From assembly GCA_018257865.1 (NCBI GenBank), contig JAEUBA010000013.1:372001-436000 (forward strand): 64,000 bases of DNA, read 5' to 3'. This stretch comes from Stereocaulon alpinum (Eukaryota > Ascomycota > Lecanoromycetes > Lecanorales > Stereocaulaceae). Position 1 is the first letter of the stretch. Every line of letters begins with the position of its first letter. The notes under the pieces are model-generated. The model had not been told where the DNA came from. It worked only from the letters and a program-made list of their open reading frames with translations, and searched no databases. A program made the position numbers and the translations under genes. Shown piece after piece: positions 12,426 to 23,968 of this stretch.

Positions 12426-13802
12426 CAACGTATCTTTCTGCGAACGAGATAGTGGAACATCGCATTGGAACCATCCTTCTCTCAGCTATGGATCATCGAG
12501 CAAACTGGCCGAATCAGTGCCACAAATTCACATTCCTGTCCATGTTGCCGATAGTGGAGCGGAAGAATTCTAGCAAAAACGACAGAAGAAGAATGGAGGT
12601 CCCGTCATCGAATGCCCATTTCTTGAGATTTCAGGACTATGCGAGGTATCTTTCTCATCTGCAATCAGTAATCCAAGTGCAACAATCGGGAACATGGCTT
12701 ACTCATTTCGCGCTGCGCAATGCATTTGGTGACGGAAAGTATGAACGGAATGTCTTTTAATGAAAAGAACATTAAATTACTAGATCAAGCTTAAAAGCCA
12801 GACACATATTTGACCGAGACTTGGGAGTCATATTGAGATATTCATAGCTGGGAAAGTAGGATGATGAGTGCTTATCCACTTAGCCGTGAAACACGTTGTT
12901 CGGTGAACAGTGGGTCCTTGTGTCGTACGTCTTTTGTTTACGGTCGATATTCTCGTCGCTTGGTACTCCATCTTTGAAACTGATAGTTTAACCATCGCAT
13001 TTAGTGAATGTAATACAGTGTAAAACATGATGTATGAACAACAACGGTCTTTATGCGTAGGGAGATAGGGGAAAACTCAAGATCTCTATCTCACTAAATG
13101 ACGACCTGTTCTACTTTAGCTCGCGATACACTCATCTGCAAGCACCTCAAAGACAGAAAGATGAGGGATAAGAGAAAGCAAGCAGAACCAAAGCGATAAC
13201 TTCTTGCATTCTTCTTCCATTGCCCAAACATCTTTCCATTCTATACATCTCACAACATACGAATCCATCAACAAAAGAAAAAAGCACCCTCCACCCACCC
13301 TCACTAACCCCCAACCTTCAAAACCGTCGCCCCCTCCCCCCATCGCACAATCAGTTGTAACCGGCATACTAAGCACCCCACCCGACCTGAACCCCCCATA
13401 AACCGCTCAAACCCCCCAGCCCACACCCCAGCACAACAACATAGCTCCCATACCCCCGCCCCCCCCCCCCATCATCATCCAGCAAACCAATCAAACATCC
13501 CACCGCCCCACACCCACGAACCATACTCGCAATCGAATGTTACCATGAAAACATGCACAGCCACCAAACGGGGCCAGATAAAAGCCAATAGTGCAATTAG
13601 GCGTAGAAGCCTAGATCCATTGGGCGGGTTCTTGCGTTGGTGGCTTTGAGGGGGGGATGCAGGCGCTTGTGGTGAGCGTGGTGCCTATTGTGTTTTTTTG
13701 GCGTAGGCGGCGGGGACGGTGTTGGGGGATAGATAGGGCGATGGGTGTGTTGTAGGAGGAGTCTGGGGTGCTGGGGTCGATGATTAGGGGGCCTGGGGTT
13801 GT
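12426..13802. other. Gene-poor island, part 2
   Basis: No supported gene. An open stretch at 12452-12760 could be more of the decayed oxidoreductase but shows no motif I can name. From about 13260 to 13540 the + strand is strongly C-rich; from about 13620 it becomes G-rich and leads into the poly-G run. Confidence 0.5.

Positions 13803-13879
<77 letters not shown>
13803..13879 (+). repeat. Uninterrupted 77-nt poly-G tract
   Basis: Every base from 13803 to 13879 is G, preceded by GT and followed by AATGG. A run this long is exceptional. It could be a true homopolymer (strong G-quadruplex potential, variable length between nuclei) or an assembly artefact such as poly-G read tails. Frames read through it as poly-Gly or poly-Pro, which should not be taken as protein. 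Confidence 0.95.
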
Positions 13880-13880
<1 letters not shown>

Positions 13881-14064
13881 ATGGCGGAATCGGAGGTTTG
13901 GGATGCGTGTTTTGGGGGAAGGAGGGGGGGGTGGAGTTGTTGTTGTGTTTTTTTTTTGGTTTGTGTGGGTGGAAGGAAGGGTGGAGAGGTGGGATGGGAT
14001 GGGGTTGGAGAGTGGCATTTGAGTCGTTGCTTATGCGAGGGGCTTTGAGACTTGGTGCGTGGTC

Positions 14065-14256
14065 TTAGTGGAGTGGGGGATACTCCGAGACGTACGTACC
14101 GGAAGCGAATGAGGCTGAAGAGGCGGAATTTAGGGATGGGGCGGCGGTAGATGCGGCAGCGGTGGTGACGGGGACGCTAGAGGAGGGTAGCGATGATGAG
14201 TGGGGCGCCGCTAGAGCCAAGGCTGTGAATGGGAGGAAGGTGAGTATGAGATGCAT
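14065..14256 (-). CDS. Small secreted Ser/Ala-rich protein
   Basis: From ATG at 14256 the protein starts MHLILTFLPFTALALA-AP, a clear signal peptide with A-x-A cleavage context, followed by a Ser/Thr/Ala-rich mature part (SSSLPSSSVPVTTAAAST...). Unspliced it stops at 14065 (63 aa). A good donor (GTACGT) at 14099 suggests the true gene continues through an intron into the C-rich and poly-G region on the minus strand, where I cannot place the acceptor. The mature part would be a likely site for O-glycosylation or a cell-wall/GPI-type stalk. The fragment has no cysteine motif. Function unknown. Confidence 0.5.
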   Translation of the reverse strand: MHLILTFLPFTALALAAPHSSSLPSSSVPVTTAAASTAAPSLNSASSASFASGTYVSEYPPLH

Positions 14257-14856
14257 GTTGGGTTGCTGTTCTGATTCGGTTACAAAGTCTGTTGTGAGGC
14301 AATGGAAGTGGCTTGAGACAGACTGGGTGGAAGCCAGCGGACCATTCTTCATACATGCACATGGCATATACGTGCGAAATGTTCGGGCTTTGATCGCGAG
14401 TCGTAAAGGTTGTTTCAAAGGCTTAGATACTTCGCGACAAGGAAGAACAAGCGCTCTGTGGGCATCCGATGAATTGTGAGAATGTGATAAAAATCCCATC
14501 GCGCTTGACACTTCGCATCTAGCAAGGCTTGCATGAAACCAGGTCATGGTGCCGTTGATGCATGATACTGCCAAGATATTGTATGCAGATGTCAGTAGCT
14601 TCGAGAGATTGGAGCGTGACTCCACTCGACGATGCGAAGCCAGAATGTTAACGCATACGAGCGATGTTCAGGGTTTCAACGAGCACATGAAGTGTACCGA
14701 AGATAGGAGAGATTGAATTTTTAGAGTTGCATTTGATCCGCATTGATGGCCATGAGCATCGTCAAATACCTCCTAGGCTTGTTTCAAGACCACCATTTCT
14801 ATGCCGAACGCCGTGGTGATTCATGCATCGCTGTTAGGACAAGGGATATACAGTGT
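14257..14856. other. Spacer between small secreted gene and CCT5
   Basis: About 600 bp holding the upstream region of the small secreted gene and the 3' side of CCT5. No further gene recognised. Confidence 0.5.
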
Positions 14857-17031
14857 CTAAAAATCGTTTTCATCGCTTCCTGCTATGATGACATTGTTGA
14901 TCTTGAGCACCATGCGGCAGAGCTGTGTAGCGAGCAAGAGTTGCTGGCGTTTTCCGATCAGAGGATCAATGACAAAGTTCTCACGCATATCTAGAAGTAT
15001 TAGTACATGGTGAAGGGTAACAAAATCGTCGAGTCAAGCCTTGCTTACCGTTGCTACCACTTTGCATGCAGTCCACACCCAACCGTGAGTTCTTCTCCTT
15101 CACCTGCCTTGACTTGATTGAGGCGAGTGTCTCAATCGGACTCAATCCGGAATTCTCTGCTAGTGCCATGGGTACAGAGTCGAGTGCATCTGCGAACGCC
15201 CGCATGGCGTACTGCTCTAGGCCGGGGCTCTGGGCGCATGTCAGTGATTGCTATGGACAAGAAAGAGGAGATGTGCGGACCTTTACTGCAGCCTCTTCAA
15301 CAGCTAACGAGCAAGCGATTTCCGCGGCGCCTCCACCATAGACTACACGATTGTCTTTGACGAGGTTTCGGACCACACATAAAGCATCATGTAACGAGCG
15401 CTTGGCCTCGTCGATGATCTGGCGTAACCCAAGTTGTCAGCAAGAAATACTCCGTCGTTAGGGATATGACCGACCATCTTGTTGCTTCCTCTGACAAAGA
15501 CCGTCACCGCTCTTGTATTCGCACATTCCTCAATAACCAGCATCTTTTCCCTCGTAGTACCGAAGCTCATCTCTCTGACCAGACCGGCCTTTCCTAACTT
15601 TGCAGCGCTCAAATCCTCAAACCTGGGAACGATCCGTCCATTTGTTGCTATTGCAATAAGTTCAATCTCTGGGCCACCAACCCATCGTACTGCGGGCAGC
15701 TTATTTTGCAGCAACAAGTGGTTTGCTTCGTCGTCAAAGCCCCATTGACATATTACCAGATTGGCACCTGTGTCCTTGATCTGCTGGATCATCTCTGTAA
15801 ATTTATTCTTCTCATACTTCTGTAGCTTCTTGAATTCCTCAACGGTCGTTATATCCAGCTTGTGCTTGGTCTTAGGTTTTGGTGGCTCGAACGCGCAGGT
15901 CAGAATCGCTAATTTGGCATCTCGTACTTCGTCTGGCATTTGTGGATGTGAAAAATCTTTGTCCACTATGACTCCCTTCACCAGTAAGGTATCCTCTAGC
16001 GAACCACCGACTTTGCCGTCGACTTTGATAAGTTCGAAGTCGACATCTTTTCTCTCTAGATCGGCCACGGAAAGGACAGCGTCAACGGCGATCTGGGCGA
16101 ATTGGTCATGAGCTTTCGATACTCTTGGACATCGTCAGCTCGGCCGTTCTCCACGCCATAAAGGGAGCGAAACATACATCTTGCTTCCTAAACTCGTCTT
16201 TGCAACTTCAAAAAGATTATGTCTCTCTTCTTTCGTAAATTCAACCTTGTCGCTGATTCGATCCAATTCGGAGACCGCGACCTCGCAGGCCTGATCATAG
16301 CCGTCCGCTATCCGGATGGGGTGTATGCCCTTGTCAATGAGGTCTGCTGCTTGTTCCAGTAAGGCTCCTGCCAACACTACGACTCCTGTAGTGCCATCTC
16401 CTATTTCATCATCTTGTGACTTGGACAACTCGACGAGCAACTTTGCAACGTGATTTGATATTTCCATCTGACCACCAACACTTAGCCAGCATTCTAGCTA
16501 GCCATACAGATAGCATACCTGTGACAGGATTGTGGCTCCATCATTTGTGACCGTGATGTCTCCATCTGGCGAGATCAGGATCTTATCCAAGCCTCGTGGG
16601 CCCTTTAAGTCTTCATCAGTAAGGGTCCCTCGCCGAGCAGACACCCATCAAAGCTGACATACCAGCGATGTCCGGACGATGTTCGCTACGGTCCTTGCTG
16701 CAAGTATGTGGGATTTGACTGCATCATTGCCATGTTGTCTCTTCTTTCTGCCTTGACTGGGTTTAATCAGTCTAAGCTCTATTTCACTTCTCTTGTATAC
16801 CTGCGAGCTCTCTTGGAATTAACGTACTCTCTAACAACGATGAAGGGTCGGCCTTGCTCATCCTTCATCACGGACGCTAGAAAGTGTTGTGTTAGCACCT
16901 GGAGCTGTAGTGACAATATTGATAGGTAGCCCTTACCATTTGACATATCCAGCTCTGTTATTACAGAACGGTCAGCTCTAACTTTACACATATGAGGACG
17001 TTGAGCCTCCTCCAGACTTACTCATAGCCAT
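14857..17031 (-). CDS. CCT5: T-complex protein 1 subunit epsilon (TRiC/CCT chaperonin)
   Basis: Ten exons: 17031-17022, 16954-16937, 16876-16828, 16756-16663, 16602-16519, 16467-16178, 16123-15475, 15418-15281, 15229-15049, 14990-14857; 548 aa, normal for the family. Group II chaperonin signatures are intact: TSLGPRGLDKIL, V-T-N-D-G-A-T-I-L, the ATPase motif DDEIGDGTTGVVVLAGALL, the apical region around KHKLDITTVEEF, VYGGGAAEIA and SGLSPIETL. It folds actin, tubulin and WD40 proteins in the cytosol as part of the eight-subunit ring. Two donors are unusual (GTCGGT at 15474, GTCCGC at 15280) but are forced by conserved protein sequence on both sides. Divergent from the HP1 gene. Confidence 0.97.
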
Positions 17032-17426
17032 CTTGGAGTGCGTCCGGCTCTCGCTGGCTTCGAGACTTTCAGACTACAGCAGAGGACTATGTTTGGTTTG
17101 GTCTTGAATCAACGCTAGATCAAGGGTGGTAGATAGTTTCAGAAAGCTCACATCTGCAGCCTTTGATACCGTTGAAAATAATATTTGCGACGTGCAGGCG
17201 GCGCGCTAGTCGCTTCTCCACGCGACTTGGAGATCCAGGCGATCACTGCGGACGTCCGTCACTGTCCACTTTGTGCCATCGTATTACACCCACCAGCCAT
17301 CTTATCTTTGCGTTTGTCGACCTCTTCATTCAGTGGAGCTACCCTCAATTGACCTCGTAGCTGGGTTATCCCTACAAAGTCTCACTCCGAGCTTCGAAAA
17401 GTACACTACTATCACATCACAGCACC
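17032..17426. promoter_or_regulatory. Shared divergent promoter, CCT5 / HP1
   Basis: The 395 bp between the two start codons must hold both promoters and 5' leaders. I see no diagnostic element beyond pyrimidine patches. Confidence 0.5.
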
Positions 17427-18651
17427 ATGCCTCGTAAGTCAATCACGTCTTTACTCAGCTCACTGGCCTGAGCTTCGCGTCAATGACAAGAAAATACACC
17501 CTGACTTCATCTTGCAGCTCCGTTACCCGCCGAGAGCGATGCCGAGTCGGCCGCAGAAGAGATTCCCCCTACCAAAGAGGAGGAAAACAAGGAGGAGGAA
17601 AACAAAGAGGAGGGAAACAAAGAGGAGGAAAACAAAGAGGAAGAAAATAAAAACGCGGAGCCTGAGGATACCACGATGAAGGATGAAGAGAACGAAGAAG
17701 GAGAAGACGAGGATGAGGAGGACGCAGAGACGTACGCGACGATCTGGACATTATGTTCACAGTACTTACCTTTCTATATAGCTTCGTTGTGGAGGCCATT
17801 CTAGATCACCGCTCGGACTTCGAAGATGTGCGACTATTGTGACCACTCTGTGATTGTTTCACGTTTGCTGATATTATGAATTGCAGAACCACATGCGCTA
17901 CCACGTGAAATGGATGGGCTACCCAAAGAAGTCAGATCGCACGTGGGAAACGGAGGAGAACCTCGAGTAAGCGATGCGCTTCAAGGATTGACAGCTTTCG
18001 CCCGGCTGATCCACATCATAGGGGAGCCCGCGAGATTCTTGAGGGATATTGGAAGTCAATCGGCGGCAAGCCTATCGCCGACCAGAAGCCCAGCAAGAAG
18101 CGCGGCCGTCAGGCTACCGGCGAGAAAAAGAAACCAGACACCTCAAAGAGACCCAAGATGAGCAAGAACGGCAGGAAGAGCAACGGCGCTCTAGAGCAAG
18201 ATACCACACCAAACCCATTACCCGGCTACACAGAAGAAGGTGAAGACGAGTGGAGGCCACCTCCCGCAAATAAAGATGCTTGGGACTCGAAGGTCCAATG
18301 TGTCGATACAGTCACTCGCGAAAATTCAGATGGAGAGCTTTGGGGCTATTTGATCTGGAACGAGAAGAATGCAGATGGGAGGTTCTACCGTACGAAGGCG
18401 AATCTTCCTACAATTTACAGAGCTGCTCCCCAACGAGTACGTCGAGCCCAGAAATCCCCTAGAATTCTCGATGAGCCTCAGCTGACCCTAGACTAGATGT
18501 TACATTTTTACGAGAAACACCTGTAAGGACCTTCCTTGTTTAGAGTCGACCGGGCGTTGCTAATGTTTGCCCTAGCGTGTTCTCTACTAGTACCCAAGAC
18601 CCCGGAGCAGATGAAGGCGAGGAAAAAGACATCGAAGACGTAAAATCATAA
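17427..18651 (+). CDS. Heterochromatin protein 1 (chromodomain + chromo shadow domain)
   Basis: Seven exons: 17427-17433, 17518-17731, 17782-17827, 17887-17966, 18022-18436, 18497-18522, 18576-18651; 287 aa. An acidic N-terminus with imperfect ENKEE repeats (residues about 22-48) precedes the chromodomain (about 74-128: FVVEAILDHR ... YHVKWMGY ... TWETEENLEGAREIL). The aromatic cage that binds methylated H3K9 reads F75, W98, Y101, with Phe where Tyr is usual. A basic, proline-containing hinge follows. The chromo shadow domain (about 201-265: AWDSKVQCVDTVTRE ... GYLIWNE ... RMLHFYEKHL) mediates dimerisation. By homology it reads H3K9me and maintains heterochromatin, as Neurospora HP1 and fission-yeast Swi6 do. 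Confidence 0.93.
17575..17652 (+). repeat. 15-bp coding repeat (ENKEE units)
   Basis: Five or so near-identical copies of a GAGGAAAACAAAGAG-like unit in exon 2 of the HP1 gene, encoding a Glu/Lys/Asn-rich acidic tail. Copy number is likely polymorphic. Confidence 0.8.
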
Positions 18652-19556
18652 TCCGTCGAAGCTCATGTCCTACATATGATTCCACCACATCTCTCCCATC
18701 ACATCCTCACAAGCCCTGGCTGGGATTGAAAAACCTGGGAATCAACCACCTACATGTTCCATCGACTGTGGCCAGTGCACCTTTCCGCTCTCCTAATCCT
18801 TTCAGCGAGCTGTCTGGTGAATGCTTTCAATCATTCCCGTTACTAGATGTAGTCCGTCTTTGACTTTCCAGTGTATCATAGTTTGATCAGCATAATTAGC
18901 AGGGAAGTGAGCGTCTGCGGAGAGAATGGCGACTGGTTTTGAGCACGAGGTTGGCTAGTGGGGAGGCTTGAGACTTGGTTCGTAGAGCATACTCTTCAGA
19001 AATCCCATTATCTAAATCCGTTCAAGCTAAGAGACTCTGCATGATTCGACTTGTCGTGTGAATCCTTCCATTTTTCGGCTTCTTAGAATGCTACACCTTT
19101 CAGACATACCACTATCAAGATTTCTCTTAAATGCAAAAATCCTGCATCGAACTGCTCGTCGTGAAAACCTCTCTCCATATGGCTTCCTGGATTGCCTTCC
19201 TTGCTCATATACACTTTGAATTCAGATCATCTTTGCGATCATACTCTTCGACCAAAGCCCATGTGTATGTAATTCTGTAAATTCAAAAGTCGCACCATCG
19301 TGAGGTCCTTGTCGTCTCTGTTCAAGTTCTTTGATTGTATAGCTGGCTAGTCATTCAGCTATCTATATGCAAAACTTGGACAGTAAATATGTCAGAGCTG
19401 TACGTGATAGGGTATCTCAACATATAAAGCAAATATGCGCAGCCGCAGATCCCAGCAAGATCCCAGCAATAGTGAGTCGTTGACACACGGTCTCAGCACT
19501 TGATCCCGCAGCAACAGTGACCATCCTTCGCCTACCTCCCATTTCGACATCCTGCA
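18652..19556. other. Convergent 3' spacer
   Basis: 900 bp between the HP1 gene (+) and the fungal orphan (-). Probably 3' UTRs and terminators. No gene recognised. Confidence 0.5.
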
Positions 19557-21539
19557 TCAAGAGCAGACGATCCCCTTAGCAACTCCAACGTCCTCCCAGT
19601 CCACCTCCCAAATGCTAAGCACCACCATCGCAACGCCACTCGCTTTCTCCCCTTTCTTAATTCTTCCTACAACTCTTGCCATCTTTCCACTTCCCTTCTC
19701 GCCGAGGAATACCTTCGAGTCATTATCCCACAAGCCAACACCCTTCCAGAGGTTATACGTCGCACTGAGATACGGCGGCTTGTCAGTAAACATGTCCCCA
19801 AACTGAAAGAATTGCTTGATCCCTCCATTAGCCTCGCGCTCGGAGGAGACGACGCGGGCGTACAGCTCGATGATGGCGTCAGTACCAGCACGAGACGCTA
19901 CTGCAGCGGCATTGAGAGCTTCGCCGATACGAAAGCAAGTGCGGAGCACTGTCCGGTTGGTAAGACCGAGGATGGGGGAGCGGTCGCGAATGGGTGCGGG
20001 AAAGGGTGGGCGCATGAATGGCTGGTACACTCGGTTGTCGTCAAAGGACACAAGGTCGGTAACATCTGTTGGTAATGCTGGTACTGGTGACGACTTTGCT
20101 GGGATGAACACTTTTGGTGGCATCCATTGCAGCTTTGGTGTGGAAGGTTTCATTGGGGACGTTGAGGGCGTCGACTGCTGTTCGATGACATCGAACCCAT
20201 CTATAGTCAAATCGATAAGGTCTTCGTCTAGGTCGTCATCGTCAAAAGAATTCTCCGAGCCTTCCAGAGTCTGAAAGGAAATCTGGTTGGGCTTGCTAGC
20301 ATTGCCTGAGACGTGCGTTAAAACGCAAGATGACAGCGATTGTGCATAAGGCGAAGGGGCTGGCTTTCGAAAGTCTTTCCTCAATCCTGTCGAGTTCCCT
20401 TCATGGTTTGTTACATTCCCAACATCAGGAAACGCACCGGTCAAAGACGGATGGTCATTTTGGCTGATTGAATTGTCCGTAAGAGAGTCGTTAGCTACCA
20501 TATAAGCATTAGAGAGACCTTGCGGCCGCCAGTCATCCCGCTCGTTGCACGCTGAGAGTGGTGCAATCGAGTGCATTAACTCTTCGTGACCTTCATTGTC
20601 CATGGGAAAATCGTCAGCGTCAACGAGATTAGAATACATGTCATCGTCATCGAAAAATGTTCCCGGAGCCGCTTTCACATCCTCCAAACAGTCCAATGGT
20701 GCCTCTACAGGCGAGGCTTTTGATGGCCCTATTACGAAGTCTCCCTGCACAGACGGTGGAGGTCCAAAGTCTGAATCATCATCCCATGGCTCATGATTAT
20801 GAAGCGTCTCGGTATCGAGGCTCGAACGACCGACTGCGGTTCCGAACACTAGGGTTGGGATATCGTACTCGCATGGAGTAGCGGCATCTGTACCCGCCGT
20901 CCCAAAGTTGATATAGGCGGCCTGGTACTTGTCATTTAGCCCCAAAGACCGACTTTGCTTGGTGAGGCTATCACCGCCATTCTGAATGTCGAACGCGAGT
21001 TGAGCATCCTGCAGCAAGTCCGCATCAGTTCTTTGCTCCAACAGCGTGATTTCGGTGGGCGATACGGTCTTGGCGGGCTTTGTTGCACGTTTTTTAGGCG
21101 CTGGCTTGGTCCTTGACAGGCTTTTCGAGATGTCTTGACACTGAAGTTCATTGACTGTCTTGCTTTTCCCAGTCCTTCCAGGACCTGCTGCCTTCTGTAG
21201 TTTTGCTGCCGTTGCGCCTGCCGATGCCTGTGCCTTGCGCTTCCTCGTCGCTTTTGCCTTCCCCTCTATCTTAGCTTCACTCAGGATATGGCTCGGCCGT
21301 GGTTTCTGCTCCCCTCCAAGGACATGTTCTGCTTGATTGATAGGTGTAAAACCAGAGATCAACAGAGGCTTGATTCGTAGGGCACCCCTGAGCGTTTGAT
21401 TAACACCAGTGGGTAACGAACATACTCTGAAAGATCAAGTAACATACTCAGTTGTATAGGCAGGATGTATATCGTCAAGCTTTTCACCTGCGCTTCTCAT
21501 CTCCTCTAAGTCCCAAGTCCACTTTTTTTGCGCTGCCAT
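19557..21539 (-). CDS. Conserved fungal protein of unknown function, disordered N-terminus
   Basis: Two exons supported: 21539-21448 and 21387-19557 (60-bp intron, GTATGT..TCAG), giving 640 aa from MAAQKKWTWDLEEM. The frame remains open and protein-like further upstream (to about 21620, behind an AAG acceptor), so a 5' exon is probably missing. The N-terminal third is basic and Lys/Ala-rich with KRKAQ- and KKRATKPAK-type nuclear signals. The middle is acidic and low-complexity. The last 150 residues look like a folded domain: a FRIGEALNAAA motif, then ELYARV, KQFFQFGDMF, YNLWKGVGLWD, and a terminal SIWEVDWEDVGVAKGIVC. I recall similar C-terminal sequences in other filamentous ascomycetes but know of no assigned function. 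Likely nuclear. Confidence 0.75.
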
Positions 21540-22075
21540 TCTTTCTCCGCTTGGTCTCCCGCTCGAAACACCCGCTGCCCCTTCGCAAGTTCGCACCACC
21601 TCCGCAACCTCCTTCGGCCCCTTGATAGTGATGTTTCAAAAATCTACCGCATCGGACTGTTGATTGACTGGTTGAAACAGGAACGACGTCCGCCGAGCTA
21701 GGTCGGAGAATCTTCAGCTCTCCGGACCCCACTTGCCGGAAACGGTTAGACCCATCATCCGCATTATCCACCGGTTGCACGAGACCAAGAATATCTTTGC
21801 ATATCAGCATCCTTCAAGGTATTACTTCTGAGACTCCGGAATCTATTAGCAGGCCTTCCATGCTGTCCACTCCATCCAGGAGCACGCAGAATTCTCAACA
21901 TTGTGTACTTGGTTGTCTTGTATTACTCCATAATTAGATACCCCATTGTAGCTGCCTGCTACAGAAATGAGATAATTGAAAAGGACTTTGCGATCATTGT
22001 TTACCTGCTGGAAGGCTCCCAGATGTGCCTTTGGAACCTGCCACGGAGATCCGGCCACAAGACAAGATAGAAAAG

Positions 22076-23667
22076 ATGTTTTCTAGCTCGGTAAGTGGCT
22101 TATGTTTGTAATATCAGGTACAGCATAGGTCATGCATGTCATGTGTCTTCCATGCAGCGTCAAGTTCCTCCTTGGTTTTCCAAAATCTCAATGGAGAACT
22201 TCTCATTCCTTTCCACGATTCAAAATAATAGTTCCATCTTCATTCCTGTTGGAACATTCGGTCTGGTGTACTCGAGGTCCCTTTGGCAGATTACTGATAC
22301 TTTCAAAAGAGCAAGCCATACTCAGCCATCACCGTCCAGATTAACCGCTTAACAAGCGAACAATATGAGGCCGACGACATGAGTGGGATCGTAGATCTCA
22401 TTGAAGTCATAAGAATACAGAATGGCGGCCCAACAGAAGCAGCTCGGGCAATCCGTAAGAAGCTGTAAGTGAAGTTGCTTCATAGCATCTGCATAGCTTC
22501 GTAATAATTGTCTCAGGAAGTATGGGAGCGTTGACCAACAACTCCGCGCTCTGACAATCCTTGACGGTCTTATCGAAAATGCTGGTCCTCGATTCCAGCG
22601 TGCTTTTGCAGACGAGCCACTTCTCGAACGCCTCCGTGTCTGCGCTACCGACTCATTATCAGACGCTGAGGTGAAGAAAAAGTGCCAAGTGTTGTTCAGA
22701 CAATGGGCGGTTGCTTATCAGTCGACGCCTGGCATGGAGCGCATTGTGGCCCTCCAGAAGCAGCTACCTAAACGGAAAAAGCCAGTTAGCCAAGCACAAT
22801 CCAGAGTACTTCGAGAAACAGAACGAGAAGCGAACGAAGATCCATTTGGAAGCATCGAAGACGATCTCGCGTCCAACACAGGAACCTCGGCTGAATCGCA
22901 AAACTCGCCCACGAGGACCTCATTCGCTTCAGGTTTCCTGCCTCCAGCAAATCGGAACCCAATAACCACAAAGCAACCGAAGTCAAAACCTGACAAAACC
23001 TCTAAGAAGCACAAACATAAGAATTTTGATATTGAAAAAGAAAAGCCTCAAATCCACAAAATCATTGCCGACTCGTACATTGCAAGCGTCAACCTCATGA
23101 ACGCCTTGAAGCTTCTCAATAGAGAGAAGACACGTGTTAGCGAGCACGCTGAAACAGTGAATCGTTTCAAGGTCTGCAAAGCAAACAGGAGACAGATCCT
23201 GCGATATATACACCACATCGAAAGCGGTGAACTCCTTGGTGGCTTGATCCAAGCGAATGATCAACTTGTCGAAGCTTTGATGTCTTTCGAGATTCTGGAC
23301 AAGAGTGTGGATGACGACAGTGATAGCGACGGCACTGAGTGGGATACTGATGAGGCGCCGCCAAAGCTTGCGAGACCTGAACCTGACAAGCAAAAGAGTA
23401 CCGAGAAAGCTTTCTCGGGACTTAGCCTTGGGAAGGCGCCCGTAAGACCTCCACATCCTACGATGCTGTTGAACGGCCAGGGTGGAGTCAAGCACGCTAA
23501 GGATGAAGACTCGGAGGAAGAAGAAGAAGAAGAAGGAGACAACCCTTTTGCGGACAGTAATGCGGTCCATACTCCGAAGGTCGAGCGCCCTGGAATGACA
23601 TGGTACATCACTTATCTCCTTTAATCGGATTTGTCGAGACTAATGTGCTTGCAGGCGTGAGGTGTAA
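22076..23667 (+). CDS. Lsb5-like VHS/GAT domain protein (actin/endocytic adaptor)
   Basis: Four exons: 22076-22090, 22310-22464, 22517-23602, 23655-23667; 422 aa. The start is MFSSS and exon 2 gives the VHS-domain opening (YSAITVQINRLTSE, then GIVDLIEVIRIQ, AARAIRKKLKYGS, RALTILDGLIENAG, CQVLFRQWA). A GAT-like helical region lies around residues 190-290 (KIIADSYIASVNLMNALKLLNRE ... RYIHHIESGELLGGLIQAN). The tail is acidic, with EEEEEEGDNPFADS (an NPF-type EH ligand), and ends GMTWREV. Yeast Lsb5 links Las17/WASP, Arf3 and ubiquitin at the plasma membrane; the same role is inferred here. The first intron is about 219 bp, longer than the others. The second AG three bases further on (22311) is an alternative acceptor. 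Confidence 0.88.
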
Positions 23668-23968
23668 CACCCATTCCGTACACTTTGAGCGTTTGTAAAG
23701 TCTAATATGGACTGTACACTTATCGTGGTGAACTTACGACGACTTACGATCCTTGATATTTGAACGATGTTTGGGTCGCAAGACCTGACGGTGATGCATG
23801 CTTTCGGCAAATGTCATTATTATGGTGTACGCAATCATGTCCTGCTTCTAGAAGGCGGCAATTCTCCCCACCCCTGTAAACCCTTCAGCCCCTTGTTCCA
23901 ACTCTATCAACTACAACTCAATGAATCTCTGTCAAGAACACCCTCCCACAAAACCCGCATCCTCACCC
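23668..23968. other. 3' spacer, C-rich
   Basis: 300 bp after the Lsb5-like gene, turning strongly C-rich from about 23860. No feature recognised. Confidence 0.5.

Noticed and set aside
13768..14068. Poly-Gly and poly-Pro open frames across the G run
   Set aside because: They are translations of a homopolymer and of skewed flanks. No start context, splice pattern or domain supports them.
22983..23570. 195-codon frame antisense to the Lsb5-like gene
   Set aside because: Shadow of the VHS/GAT coding strand, which has clear domains and splice phase.
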